From: an uncultured Clostridia bacterium
GTDB lineage: Bacteria > Bacillota > Clostridia > TANB77 > CAG-465
Direction of reading: 5' to 3'
DNA length: 32,167 nucleotides
Assembly (NCBI GenBank): GCA_944383035.1
Contig: CALWOE010000016.1
Span: 1 to 32,167 of the forward strand
The notes under the pieces were generated by a model that saw only the letters and a program-made list of their open reading frames with translations, ran no database searches and was not told the origin of the DNA. Positions 7,653 through 15,240 of the stretch are shown here, piece by piece. A program made the translations under genes and the position numbers. How positions within the stretch are numbered: the first letter of the stretch is position 1; each line of letters starts with the position of its first letter.

Positions 7653-8928
7653 CGTTTGAAGTTGCATTAAGTAAACTTATATCTGTTAAATCTTGATTAT
7701 AGAACTCATCTTCATTAGATATAGGTAATGCTTCAACATTTTTTAATTTTCTTTCAATTGTTCTAGTTTTTCTTGATGCTGTTTCCATAGTAGATGAAAT
7801 TTCAAGTAATTTTTTATTTGTTTTGTCTAAAATATCACCAAATTTACTAAATTCAGATTTTACAACACCAAGTAATTGCCAAACCTCACTGCTTCTTTTT
7901 TCAATAGCAAGAGTTTTAAATCCCATTTGTAAACTATTAAGTAAAGCAACAAAAGTAGTAGGCCCTGATACAACCACTCTATATTTTTGAGATATAAATT
8001 CACAAAGACCAGTATTTTTTAGTACTTCGCAGTATAAACTTTCTGTTGGTAAAAACATTATTGCAAAATCTGTAGTATAAGGTGTTTCTATATATTTATC
8101 ATGAATATCTTTTGCAAATGATTTAATTGAGTTTTCTAGTTTTTTTCTAGATTCATGTATTGTATTTACATCTCCTACATCTTCTGCATCAACAAGTCTT
8201 GAATAATCTTCAATAGGAAATTTAGAATCTACTGGTAACCAAACAAATTCATTATCATTTTTACCAGGTAGTTTAATAGCAAATTCTACTAAATCATTAG
8301 ATTTTGGTTTAGTTTTTACGTTTGTTTCATATTGTTCTTTAGTTAAGAATTGTTCTAATATATTACTTAATTGAACTTCACCCCAATATCCACGTGATTT
8401 TACATTTGTAAAAACTTTTTTTAAATCTCCAACACCTTGTGCTAAAGTCTGCATTTCACCTAAACCTTTATACACTGATTCTAATCTATCATTTACAACT
8501 TTAAAAGATTCACCAAGTCTTTTTTCTAAAGTATCGTGTAACTTTTCATCAACAGTAACACGCATTTTTTCAAGTTTTTCACTATTATCTTTTTGAAGTA
8601 GTATTAGTCTATCCTCAACAGTATTACGTATTTTATCTAATTTTTCTTCCATAGTTTTTCTTGTATTTTCAAGTTTTGTTTCGTTTATATTAGTAAGATT
8701 TGTAAGTTGTATTTGTTGCGAATTTGCACTATCTGATATTCTATTTGTTATATTTTTTGATAGTTCTTCACGTGTTTGCATAAACATTGTAGACATTTCT
8801 TGTCGTATTTGATTAAATTCTTTTAAAAATTCTTTTGAGTTTTTTTGCTTTTTTAAAGATAACAGCAAAAAAATAATTATTATTGTAAGTATTAAAATTA
8901 AAGAAAGTAGCATAATATTTAAATCCAT
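7648..8928 (-). CDS. rmuC: DNA recombination protein RmuC
   Basis: A 426-residue RmuC-family protein. There is an N-terminal membrane helix (about residues 5-25), a long coiled coil (about 30-170, with repeated LEKMRxTVxEKL-like heptads), and the RmuC nuclease-like core (about 180-400) containing RGYWGEVQL and LPVDSKFPIEDY. RmuC limits inversion at short inverted repeats and is thought to be a nuclease of the restriction-endonuclease-like fold. The ribosome-binding site is AGAGG. The promoter contains a LexA-like palindrome identical in half-sites and position to the one at uvrA, so SOS induction is likely. It is followed by a terminator before glmU. Confidence 0.92.
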   Translation of the reverse strand: MDLNIMLLSLILILTIIIIFLLLSLKKQKNSKEFLKEFNQIRQEMSTMFMQTREELSKNITNRISDSANSQQIQLTNLTNINETKLENTRKTMEEKLDKIRNTVEDRLILLQKDNSEKLEKMRVTVDEKLHDTLEKRLGESFKVVNDRLESVYKGLGEMQTLAQGVGDLKKVFTNVKSRGYWGEVQLSNILEQFLTKEQYETNVKTKPKSNDLVEFAIKLPGKNDNEFVWLPVDSKFPIEDYSRLVDAEDVGDVNTIHESRKKLENSIKSFAKDIHDKYIETPYTTDFAIMFLPTESLYCEVLKNTGLCEFISQKYRVVVSGPTTFVALLNSLQMGFKTLAIEKRSSEVWQLLGVVKSEFSKFGDILDKTNKKLLEISSTMETASRKTRTIERKLKNVEALPISNEDEFYNQDLTDISLLNATSNE

Positions 8929-8958
8929 ATAAAAACCTCTTTTCTAATTATAAAAAAG

Positions 8959-8987
8959 ATTATACCAAACAAACATAAGTTTGTCAA
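8959..8987 (-). promoter_or_regulatory. Consensus sigma-A promoter of rmuC
   Basis: On the minus strand TTGACA (8987-8982) and TATAAT (8964-8959) are separated by exactly 17 bases, a perfect match to consensus. A promoter this strong usually needs a repressor; the LexA-like box lies inside it. Confidence 0.85.
8970..8983 (-). promoter_or_regulatory. Putative LexA (SOS) box at rmuC
   Basis: CAAAC-TTAT-GTTTG read on the minus strand is a perfect inverted repeat with a four-base spacer. It resembles the B. subtilis SOS box (CGAAC-N4-GTTCG type) with A/T at the second and thirteenth positions. It begins at the fifth base of the -35 and fills most of the spacer, where a bound repressor would block RNA polymerase. 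The uvrA promoter has the same arrangement. Confidence 0.75.
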
Positions 8988-9044
8988 TAAGTTTTTTATA
9001 TATGTGATTATTATGTGAAATGTATATGAAAAGTAACTTTGTAA

Positions 9045-9073
9045 TTGACATAAAATATATATTGTGGTGTAAT
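9045..9073 (+). promoter_or_regulatory. Sigma-A-like promoter upstream of the gene at 9255
   Basis: TTGACA (9045-9050) and TGTAAT (9068-9073) are 17 bases apart. If it drives the gene at 9255, the leader would be about 175 bases long and would include the Spo0A-box-like site and the palindrome. Confidence 0.55.
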
Positions 9074-9135
9074 ATTATTGGATTTTTTTGTAGGATGAAA
9101 ATATAATTATATTTTAAATATAAGTGATTATATAA

Positions 9136-9142
9136 TGTCGAA
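9136..9142 (+). promoter_or_regulatory. Putative Spo0A box
   Basis: TGTCGAA matches the Spo0A-binding consensus exactly and is followed by AAAA. It lies about 60 bases downstream of the 9045-9073 promoter. That position would suit repression of that promoter, or activation of a closer one. Confidence 0.45.
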
Positions 9143-9254
9143 AAATGTCTAGTTTTATATCTTTTTGTAAAAATAGTTTACTTTTTTTTGACCAAATTAT
9201 ATAATTTGCTTGTATTTATATTTGACTTATCTAAAATTTTAGGAGGAGATTATT

Positions 9255-10088
9255 ATGAGAAACGATAAGTACAATTTTATTACTACTAAGGATGTTTATG
9301 AAAGGATTTTGGCAAAGTGGTATTTACTTGCGACATCTATTGATGATACAAGTAATGGAGAGCCTATTTACACTAATAAATTTTTAAAATGCTTTCCAAG
9401 GTATGTTAAATTTATATTAAATAAAGAAAAACTACCTAACATTTTGCTTTCTAATGAGAAGGATCAAAAAGTAGTTGAAAATGCTGGGATTTTATCTCTT
9501 ATTGCATTTATGATTGATGGGGATTATCTTGTAACAGATAAAAATATTTTAAAACAGGATTTATCAGAAGATGAAATTTTAAAGTCTTTGAAAAAGGCTA
9601 AAAGATATATGTCTGTTAGAAATAAAATTAAAAATCCATTAATTAAAGAGTTTTTTTCAAGAAAAGATGTAAGAGAAGTTTATTCTAGGATTTTTAAAAG
9701 TCCGACTATTCAAACATATTATATGCTTTGTATAACGGACTTTAAAGATATTAATAAAGTACTAGTTGCTTGGGAGAAACATAGAAGTACTTTACAAAGA
9801 GATGGTGCAGATACTAAAGCAAATGCTGGGTATCTAAGAAAGAGTTTCAATGCTAAAAGACGTTATGGTATTGAAACTGAGACGGCTGTCAGAATTAATA
9901 ATTTTAAAGTGCCTGAAATGGGCAATGATTTAACATTGGAAAATTTATATTATGCACAGAATTTATTTGATTCTGTGAAAAATGTTAAATTTTATGACAT
10001 TCCAAGTGTTCAAGACTTAATTGAAAGAGTACTTGATTCATTACTTATGAGAAAATATTTCTTTAAAGTATCAGTTGGAATTGATTAA
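9255..10088 (+). CDS. Unknown protein, 277 residues
   Basis: I do not recognise this protein. It is probably soluble, basic and mostly helical, with no signal peptide. One hydrophobic stretch (about 77-90, ILSLIAFMIDGD) is too short and polar for a clear membrane helix. A basic central region (about 110-145 and 190-212) could bind nucleic acid or an acidic partner, but no named motif is visible. The start is supported by AGGAGG eight bases upstream. It forms a single-gene unit with a perfect two-way terminator. The Spo0A-box-like site upstream and the nearby ylbJ hint at a link to sporulation or the transition phase, by context only. Confidence 0.7.
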   Translation: MRNDKYNFITTKDVYERILAKWYLLATSIDDTSNGEPIYTNKFLKCFPRYVKFILNKEKLPNILLSNEKDQKVVENAGILSLIAFMIDGDYLVTDKNILKQDLSEDEILKSLKKAKRYMSVRNKIKNPLIKEFFSRKDVREVYSRIFKSPTIQTYYMLCITDFKDINKVLVAWEKHRSTLQRDGADTKANAGYLRKSFNAKRRYGIETETAVRINNFKVPEMGNDLTLENLYYAQNLFDSVKNVKFYDIPSVQDLIERVLDSLLMRKYFFKVSVGID

Positions 10089-10090
10089 GC

Positions 10091-10120
10091 AAAAAAGATG
10101 TTCTTTTGAACATCTTTTTT
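10091..10120. terminator. Bidirectional terminator
   Basis: A perfect 13-base stem, AAAAAAGATGTTC with GAACATCTTTTTT, closes a TTTT loop. A and T runs on the two sides allow termination of both the plus gene ending at 10088 and the minus gene ending at 10119. Confidence 0.92.
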
Positions 10121-10334
10121 ACATTTTATTTAACTTTTCTAGTTCTTTTACTTTAATTTTGTATTCTACTACTTGTGTTAAATATTTGTAATACATATAT
10201 TGTTGTTCATAATACATTGTTGGATTTGCAATATTCATATCAAAATTTGACATATCTGGATTTGGCATATGTGAATTTTGTGGGTTTTGATTTCCAAAAT
10301 TATATGGATCAAAGAATTGTTGATTTTTATCCAT
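10119..10334 (-). CDS. Small Asn/Met/Tyr-rich protein, 71 residues
   Basis: Unrecognised small protein. Residues 1-38 are rich in Asn, Pro, Met and Phe with PNP/NPQN-type repeats. Residues 38-55 are strikingly tyrosine-rich (MYYEQQYMYYKYL), and the tail is a short charged helix ending in KELEKLNKM. Such a composition is seen in small spore-coat-like proteins. That is only a suggestion, supported by the adjacent sporulation gene ylbJ on the same strand. The start at 10334 is chosen because AGGAGG (10347-10342) lies seven bases upstream; an upstream in-frame ATG has no such site. The gene lies 130 bases after ylbJ and ends in the shared two-way terminator. Confidence 0.6.
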   Translation of the reverse strand: MDKNQQFFDPYNFGNQNPQNSHMPNPDMSNFDMNIANPTMYYEQQYMYYKYLTQVVEYKIKVKELEKLNKM

Positions 10335-10399
10335 AAAAATACCTCCTAAAAAATTAAAATTAATAGTATAAAACAAAATTAATTACTCAAAATATAAAT

Positions 10400-10418
10400 G
10401 TAAACAAAAAAAGTTTAC
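10400..10418. repeat. Inverted repeat upstream of the small minus-strand gene
   Basis: GTAAAC (10400-10405) and GTTTAC (10413-10418) flank a run of seven A residues. Six C residues follow (10418-10423), which stand out in this AT-rich DNA. It could be an operator for the small gene at 10119-10334. Confidence 0.4.
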
Positions 10419-10433
10419 CCCCCTTCTTTGATT

Positions 10434-10464
10434 AATGTAGTCTAAATATATGTTAGACTACATT
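10434..10464. terminator. Hairpin after ylbJ
   Basis: AATGTAGTCTAA (10434-10445) pairs with TTAGACTACATT (10453-10464). It begins two bases after the ylbJ stop on the minus strand, but the T run lies on the plus-strand side. In the ylbJ direction the hairpin is followed by mixed sequence and then six G residues. It may stabilise the ylbJ mRNA 3' end or terminate poorly rather than act as a classical terminator. Confidence 0.6.
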
Positions 10465-10465
10465 T

Positions 10466-11656
10466 TTATTTATTACATTTTTTATGTTTATAAATTTTAG
10501 ATATTATAAGATAAATCGTAAGTAAAAATATTATTAAAAATAATGAATTTGTATAACTTTCTTTTATATTTTCTAAAAATGTTGAGTATGTAATATTTTT
10601 ATCTATTGTAAAAAATACATTTTGAGTAATATCTGATATATCTATAAAACCTAGTAGAATATATGTAGTAAAAGAAGAAATTATACCTTGTATTATTTTT
10701 GATTTTATAATTTTAAATAAATCAAAATTATGTTTCGCAACAGTAGAATATATTTGAAATATTATACATATACCATTAAATCCTAAAAGAAAAGATACAA
10801 TGCATATTTTTGTTTTTATATCAAAATCACTGTTACAAACATTTAAACTTCCTCTAGTTACTTCAAATATACCAGATAATATATCTATGTAATTAGAATT
10901 TATATTAATTTTAAGTAGAATATCTTTTAGTATATCAAATATAAGATTAAAAACTATTATATATCCAAATATTGTACCTAAAGTTACAAAACTAGATAAT
11001 ATACTTTTTCTTAAAGTTTCTATGATATTTTCTTTTTTTTCAACTTTTTTTTCTATATTTATGCTATTTTGTTTATTAATATTGTTATTATTTAAACTTT
11101 TTTTATTAAATTTCTTTAAATTTAAACTTTTTTTGTGTATAATATTACGTGATGAAACAGTTCCAATAATAATTGCAGATATAATGTGAGAAATATATAA
11201 TAAAATACCAATTTTTATATTTAAAAAGAATGCAATTCCAATAGTGGATATAATAAATGCTGGATTACAATTATTTACAAATAAAAGTAGAAATTGTGCT
11301 TCATTGTAAGAAATTTTGTTTTCTTCATACAGTTTATTAACTGTTTTAGCACCCATTGGAAATCCACATAAAAACCGTATAATTATTGCTGGGGTAGCAC
11401 TTTTTTTAATTTTAAAAATTTTAGAAAAGATATTTCCAAAAAATATAACAATTGTATCTGTTAAATTGTTCTTAAGTATTAGTTCAGTAAATAAAATAAA
11501 TGGGAAAAGTGATGGAAGTACACTAACAAAACAAATATTTACACTTTCTTTTACAGAAGAAAAGTTTGTCTTTGAAAATATAAATAAGATTGATAATGTA
11601 AATAAAAATATTATAAGTTTTAATATATTTTTTAGTTTTATAGTTGCAAATCTCAT
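10466..11656 (-). CDS. ylbJ: YlbJ-type sporulation integral membrane protein
   Basis: A 396-residue polytopic membrane protein with about eight to ten hydrophobic segments, of the nucleoside-recognition (Gate) domain family. The YlbJ signature is CGFPMGAKTV (residues about 97-106), followed by NEAQFLLLFVNNCNPAFI. A basic loop rich in Asn and Lys (about 175-210) separates the two halves. In B. subtilis ylbJ belongs to the mother-cell sigma-E regulon and is needed for heat-resistant spores. The start at ATG 11656 is chosen because AGGTG lies six bases upstream; a GTG three codons earlier overlaps that site. The gene is divergent from the methyltransferase at 11699, with only 42 bases between starts, so one promoter must lie within the other gene or be very compact. 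Confidence 0.85.
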   Translation of the reverse strand: MRFATIKLKNILKLIIFLFTLSILFIFSKTNFSSVKESVNICFVSVLPSLFPFILFTELILKNNLTDTIVIFFGNIFSKIFKIKKSATPAIIIRFLCGFPMGAKTVNKLYEENKISYNEAQFLLLFVNNCNPAFIISTIGIAFFLNIKIGILLYISHIISAIIIGTVSSRNIIHKKSLNLKKFNKKSLNNNNINKQNSINIEKKVEKKENIIETLRKSILSSFVTLGTIFGYIIVFNLIFDILKDILLKININSNYIDILSGIFEVTRGSLNVCNSDFDIKTKICIVSFLLGFNGICIIFQIYSTVAKHNFDLFKIIKSKIIQGIISSFTTYILLGFIDISDITQNVFFTIDKNITYSTFLENIKESYTNSLFLIIFLLTIYLIISKIYKHKKCNK

Positions 11657-11698
11657 TACTAACACCTGATATATAAATATGAAAAAGGAGAATATAAT

Positions 11699-12571
11699 AT
11701 GCGTTATAGTAAAGATTTAAAAGAATATGAACTTTTGGATATGGCAAATGGTGAAAAACTTGAAAAATGGGGAAAATATATTTTAATTAGACCAGATCCA
11801 CAAATTGTTTGGAGTAAAAAAGAAAATGAAAAATTATGGAATATGGCACATGCAAGATATATAAGAAGTAATACTGGCGGAGGTCATTGGGAAATATTAA
11901 AAAAAATACCAAATAATTGGCAAATTAAATATAAAGATCTTGTATTTAATATAAAACCAATGGGATTTAAACATACTGGACTTTTCCCAGAACAAGCTGT
12001 AAACTGGGATTATATGATGGACAAAATATCAAAAAAAATCAAGGAAAATAAACAAGTAAAAGTCTTAAATCTTTTTGCATATACCGGTGGAGCTACTGTT
12101 GCTTGTCTTAAGGCTGGAGCTAGTGTGTGTCATGTTGATTCTTCTCAAGGCATGGTAAACTGGGCTAAAGAAAACGTTATATCAAGTAACTTAAAAGATA
12201 AAAGTGTAAGGTACATAGTAGATGATGTTGTTAAATTTGTAAAAAGAGAAATAAGAAGAAATAATAAATATGATTGTATAATAATGGATCCACCATCTTA
12301 TGGTAGAGGAAAAAATAAAGAAGTTTGGAATATAGAAAAAGATTTAGAAAACTTAGTAAATTTGTGTGGTAAATTATTAAGTGATGATCCTTTATTTATG
12401 ATGATAAATACATATACAGGTGGTTTATCTGGTACAATTATTTCAAATCTTGTTACAAAATCTATTGAAGATAGAAATATAAAAAAAATAAGTTTTGATG
12501 AAATTGGTTTAAAACAAAAAAATACTAATATATTTTTACCGGCTGGAATAACAACTATTTGTGAATTTTAG
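11699..12571 (+). CDS. RlmI-like class I SAM-dependent RNA methyltransferase
   Basis: A 290-residue methyltransferase of the RlmI/YccW group without the N-terminal PUA domain. TGLFPEQ (93-99) precedes the Rossmann core. The SAM motif is LNLFAYTGG (123-131), the acidic residue of motif II is in HVDSS (145-149), and the catalytic motif IV is MDPPSYGRG (196-204). Relatives methylate rRNA bases in the cytosol; the exact target cannot be assigned. The ribosome-binding site AAGGAG (11685-11690) lies eight bases before the ATG. No strong terminator follows. The next gene has its own promoter. Confidence 0.85.
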   Translation: MRYSKDLKEYELLDMANGEKLEKWGKYILIRPDPQIVWSKKENEKLWNMAHARYIRSNTGGGHWEILKKIPNNWQIKYKDLVFNIKPMGFKHTGLFPEQAVNWDYMMDKISKKIKENKQVKVLNLFAYTGGATVACLKAGASVCHVDSSQGMVNWAKENVISSNLKDKSVRYIVDDVVKFVKREIRRNNKYDCIIMDPPSYGRGKNKEVWNIEKDLENLVNLCGKLLSDDPLFMMINTYTGGLSGTIISNLVTKSIEDRNIKKISFDEIGLKQKNTNIFLPAGITTICEF

Positions 12572-12589
12572 TATAAATAAAATAAGTAC

Positions 12590-12618
12590 TTGTAAAAAGA
12601 TTTAAAACATTATATAAT
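12590..12618 (+). promoter_or_regulatory. Sigma-A promoter of the pilin-like gene
   Basis: TTGTAA (12590-12595) and TATAAT (12613-12618) are 17 bases apart, and GAGAGG follows just before the ATG at 12637. Confidence 0.65.
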
Positions 12619-12636
12619 TAAAACAGGTGAGAGGAT

Positions 12637-13011
12637 ATGAAAAATAATAAAAAATATGTAAATAAAAGTGGTATATCACTTGTTATTTTAGTTATAACTA
12701 TAATTATTATAATTATTTTAGCTGGTGTTTCAGTTTATTTTATGACTAGTAATCATACTATTGATAGTGCTAATGAAGCTGCATTAAGAACTGATATACA
12801 AGCAATAAAAGATAGTTATGAAATATTAATGGAAGAATATAATTTTGAAAAATATGGTAGTAATCATATAATTGATAGTGAAAAATTTGAAGATATTATA
12901 CCAGAAAAATATAAAGATTCTTTCAGAGCGGATGAAAATGGTATTTATTATTTTGGAAATGATGAGTATACAAAAAATATTGCTAAAGATATGGGAATAA
13001 TTATTGAATAG
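12637..13011 (+). CDS. Pilin-like protein with type IV N-terminal signal
   Basis: A 124-residue protein. A short basic leader ends in KSG (10-12), followed by ISLVILV and a 23-residue hydrophobic helix (13-37), the layout of class III signal peptides cut by prepilin peptidase. The usual Glu at mature position 5 is replaced by Ile17. The remainder is a small, charged globular domain (about 40-124) without cysteines. It may be a pseudopilin of a competence or secretion system or a stand-alone surface protein. No pilus ATPase or prepilin peptidase gene lies nearby. It is a single-gene unit between its own promoter and terminator. Confidence 0.65.
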   Translation: MKNNKKYVNKSGISLVILVITIIIIIILAGVSVYFMTSNHTIDSANEAALRTDIQAIKDSYEILMEEYNFEKYGSNHIIDSEKFEDIIPEKYKDSFRADENGIYYFGNDEYTKNIAKDMGIIIE

Positions 13012-13026
13012 ATAAAAAATAATTTT

Positions 13027-13055
13027 AAAACTAACTAATTTTAGTTAGTTTTTTT
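13027..13055 (+). terminator. Rho-independent terminator of the pilin-like gene
   Basis: AAAACTAACTA pairs with TAGTTAGTTTT around a short loop, followed by a T run to 13055. Confidence 0.85.
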
Positions 13056-13075
13056 GCTATATTTTTATTTATTTA

Positions 13076-13104
13076 TTGAAAAAAATATCTGTTTATAGTA
13101 ATAT
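13076..13104 (+). promoter_or_regulatory. Promoter of rlmN
   Basis: TTGAAA (13076-13081) and TAATAT (13099-13104) are separated by 17 bases. Confidence 0.55.
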
Positions 13105-13136
13105 ATATATTGTAAAGTTACATAAAAGGAGAAAAG

Positions 13137-14177
13137 ATGGAAAAAATAAATATAAATGATTTAACAGTTGAAGAATTGGAAAATTTAATTGAAAGTTTTG
13201 GGGAAAAGAAATTCCATGCAAAACAAATTTTTAAATGGGTACATAGATTAAAAGTTACATCTTTTGATGAAATGACTGATATTTCAAAATCTTTAAGAGA
13301 AAAATTAAAAGAAAATACATATATAATGACTTTAGATGTAATAGAATGTCAAAAATCAAAAAAAGATGGAACAATGAAGTTTTTAATAAAATTAAATGAT
13401 AATAGAGCAATAGAATCAGTACTTATGAGATATAACTATGGTAATACTCTATGTGTTTCAACACAAGTAGGATGCAAAATGGGATGTAAATTTTGTGCTT
13501 CCACTAAAGAAGGTTATGAAAGAAATTTAAAAGCATGTGAAATAGAAGGTCAAATTTTAACAGTGGAAAGATATACAAATGAAAAAATATCAAATGTAGT
13601 ATATATGGGGATAGGAGAACCATTAGATAATTATGATAATGTTGTAAAATCAATAAGACTTATAAACTATCCTTTAGGTTTAAATATTGGTGCAAGACAT
13701 ATTAGTTTATCTACTTGTGGAATAGTTCCGAATATATATAAACTTGCAAATGAAAATATTCAGTGTACACTTTCTATTTCTTTACATGCTACAACTGATG
13801 ATAAAAGAAAAAGTATTATGCCAATAGCAAATAAATATAGTATAGATGAACTTTTAAAAGCATGTCGAGATTATATTAAAATAACAGGGAGAAGAATTAG
13901 TTTTGAATATGCATTAATACTTGGAGAAAATGATACTTATGAGGATGCAATTTCACTTGCAAAACTATTAAGAGGAATGATAGCACATGTAAATTTAATT
14001 CCAGTAAATGAAATAAAAAATGGAATGTATAAAAAATCAAAAGAAAAATCAATAGAGCGTTTTATGAATACTTTAAATTCATGTGGTATAGTAACGACAG
14101 TAAGAAGAGAGTTGGGATCAGATATTGATGCTGCTTGTGGTCAGTTAAGAAAAAAATATATAGAAAGTAACAAATAA
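13137..14177 (+). CDS. rlmN: Dual-specificity 23S rRNA/tRNA adenine C2-methyltransferase
   Basis: Radical-SAM enzyme of 346 residues that methylates C2 of A2503 in 23S rRNA and of A37 in some tRNAs. The 4Fe-4S cluster cysteines are Cys113, Cys117 and Cys120 (CKMGCKFC). The GEPLDN motif and ISLHATTDDKR region are present. The methyl-carrying cysteine is Cys334 in the C-terminal DIDAACGQL. The N-terminal accessory domain (1-95) includes KKFHAKQIFKWVH. An AAGGAG lies about four bases before the ATG. In many Firmicutes rlmN is directly followed by prpC and prkC; here an exchanger gene lies between. Confidence 0.97.
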   Translation: MEKININDLTVEELENLIESFGEKKFHAKQIFKWVHRLKVTSFDEMTDISKSLREKLKENTYIMTLDVIECQKSKKDGTMKFLIKLNDNRAIESVLMRYNYGNTLCVSTQVGCKMGCKFCASTKEGYERNLKACEIEGQILTVERYTNEKISNVVYMGIGEPLDNYDNVVKSIRLINYPLGLNIGARHISLSTCGIVPNIYKLANENIQCTLSISLHATTDDKRKSIMPIANKYSIDELLKACRDYIKITGRRISFEYALILGENDTYEDAISLAKLLRGMIAHVNLIPVNEIKNGMYKKSKEKSIERFMNTLNSCGIVTTVRRELGSDIDAACGQLRKKYIESNK

Positions 14178-14214
14178 GAAAAAGTAAATTAAAAATGAAC
14201 AAAAGAGGAGTTAT

Positions 14215-15177
14215 ATGATAGTAGAAATTATATTTATTATAATTGGAATTTTATTTTTATGCGTGGGCGCAGATATGTTAGTAGATGCAGTTGTTAGAAT
14301 ATCTGATAAACTAAAAGTAAACAAGTTATTAGTTACTCTATTTATTGTATGTATTGGAACTTCTGTGCCTGAAATTATAATTACATTAAATGGAACATTA
14401 AATCAAAGTGAAATTGCACTTTCAAATATTGTGGGAAGTAATATTTCTAATTTGATGGTTATATTTAGTTTATCTCTTTTTGCAGGAGAGATAAAGTTAA
14501 ATAAACTAACAAAAAATGAAACTTTGAAAATGTTTTTAGTAGAAACAGTATTTTTGTTACTTTGCTTATATTTAAGAGAATTAAACTATATTACAGGTAT
14601 CTTTTTTATAGTTATGCTTATATATCATATAGTTACTATACTAAAAAGTGGAAATGCAATTAAAGAAGAACAAGATATAGAAGAAGCTGATAGTATAGTA
14701 TTTAAATTTTGTAATAAAATTATCAAAAATAAAGGTATAATTGTAGTAGCTTTTGTTATATTAGGTTTGCTATTATTATATCATGGTGGTAATATGGTTG
14801 TTGATAATTCAATAATACTTGCAAGAATGTTAAATATCTCTGAAAGTATAATTGGTGTTAGTATTCTTGCAGTTGGAACATCTCTTCCAGAGCTTATAAC
14901 ATCTATTGTGTCAATTAGGAAAAAGCATTATGATATAGTTACAGGAAATATAATTGGAAGTAATATTATAAATACATGTTTAGTACTTTTAATACCAGCA
15001 TTTATGACAACAATACAAATTGGAGTTGTGGAAATAGTACAACTTTTAATGATGTTCATATCAGTTTCTATTTTTACTTTGTTTGTACTAAAAAAAGAAA
15101 AATTAAATTATAAACATGGTCTTGTTTTTATATTTATATATATTATTTCAGTAATAATAATGTATAATTTTAATTAA
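14215..15177 (+). CDS. Na+/Ca2+ exchanger-family (CaCA) membrane antiporter
   Basis: A 320-residue membrane protein with about ten helices, arranged as two inverted halves joined by an acidic cytosolic loop (about 140-165). The two alpha repeats are visible: GTSVPEIIITL...NIVGSNISN (48-79) and GTSLPELITSI...NIIGSNIIN (224-257). Both carry the cation-binding Glu of the GTS-PE motif. It resembles YrbG-type exchangers, which use the sodium gradient to move calcium. The ion pair is inferred from family. The start has AGAGGAG upstream and follows rlmN by 37 bases without a terminator, so it is probably cotranscribed with rlmN. Confidence 0.88.
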   Translation: MIVEIIFIIIGILFLCVGADMLVDAVVRISDKLKVNKLLVTLFIVCIGTSVPEIIITLNGTLNQSEIALSNIVGSNISNLMVIFSLSLFAGEIKLNKLTKNETLKMFLVETVFLLLCLYLRELNYITGIFFIVMLIYHIVTILKSGNAIKEEQDIEEADSIVFKFCNKIIKNKGIIVVAFVILGLLLLYHGGNMVVDNSIILARMLNISESIIGVSILAVGTSLPELITSIVSIRKKHYDIVTGNIIGSNIINTCLVLLIPAFMTTIQIGVVEIVQLLMMFISVSIFTLFVLKKEKLNYKHGLVFIFIYIISVIIMYNFN

Positions 15178-15190
15178 TAAACTAAAGGTA

Positions 15191-15218
15191 TTGAAAAAAT
15201 TTTAACATCTGATATAAT
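15191..15218 (+). promoter_or_regulatory. Extended -10 promoter of prpC-prkC
   Basis: TTGAAA (15191-15196) and TGATATAAT (15210-15218) are present, with 16 bases between the hexamers. Confidence 0.65.
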
Positions 15219-15240
15219 ATAATAAATTAGAGGTGAATCA

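Larger units (their letters stand above)
8988..9254. other. Intergenic region between divergent rmuC and the gene at 9255
   Basis: The whole gap is 326 bases (8929-9254). Besides the rmuC promoter, it holds a plus-strand promoter (9045-9073), a Spo0A-box-like heptamer (9136-9142), a perfect 14-base palindrome AAATTATATAATTT (9194-9207), a second possible -35 TTGACC (9188-9193), and the ribosome-binding site AGGAGG at 9241-9246. No open reading frame or RNA gene is apparent. Confidence 0.6.
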
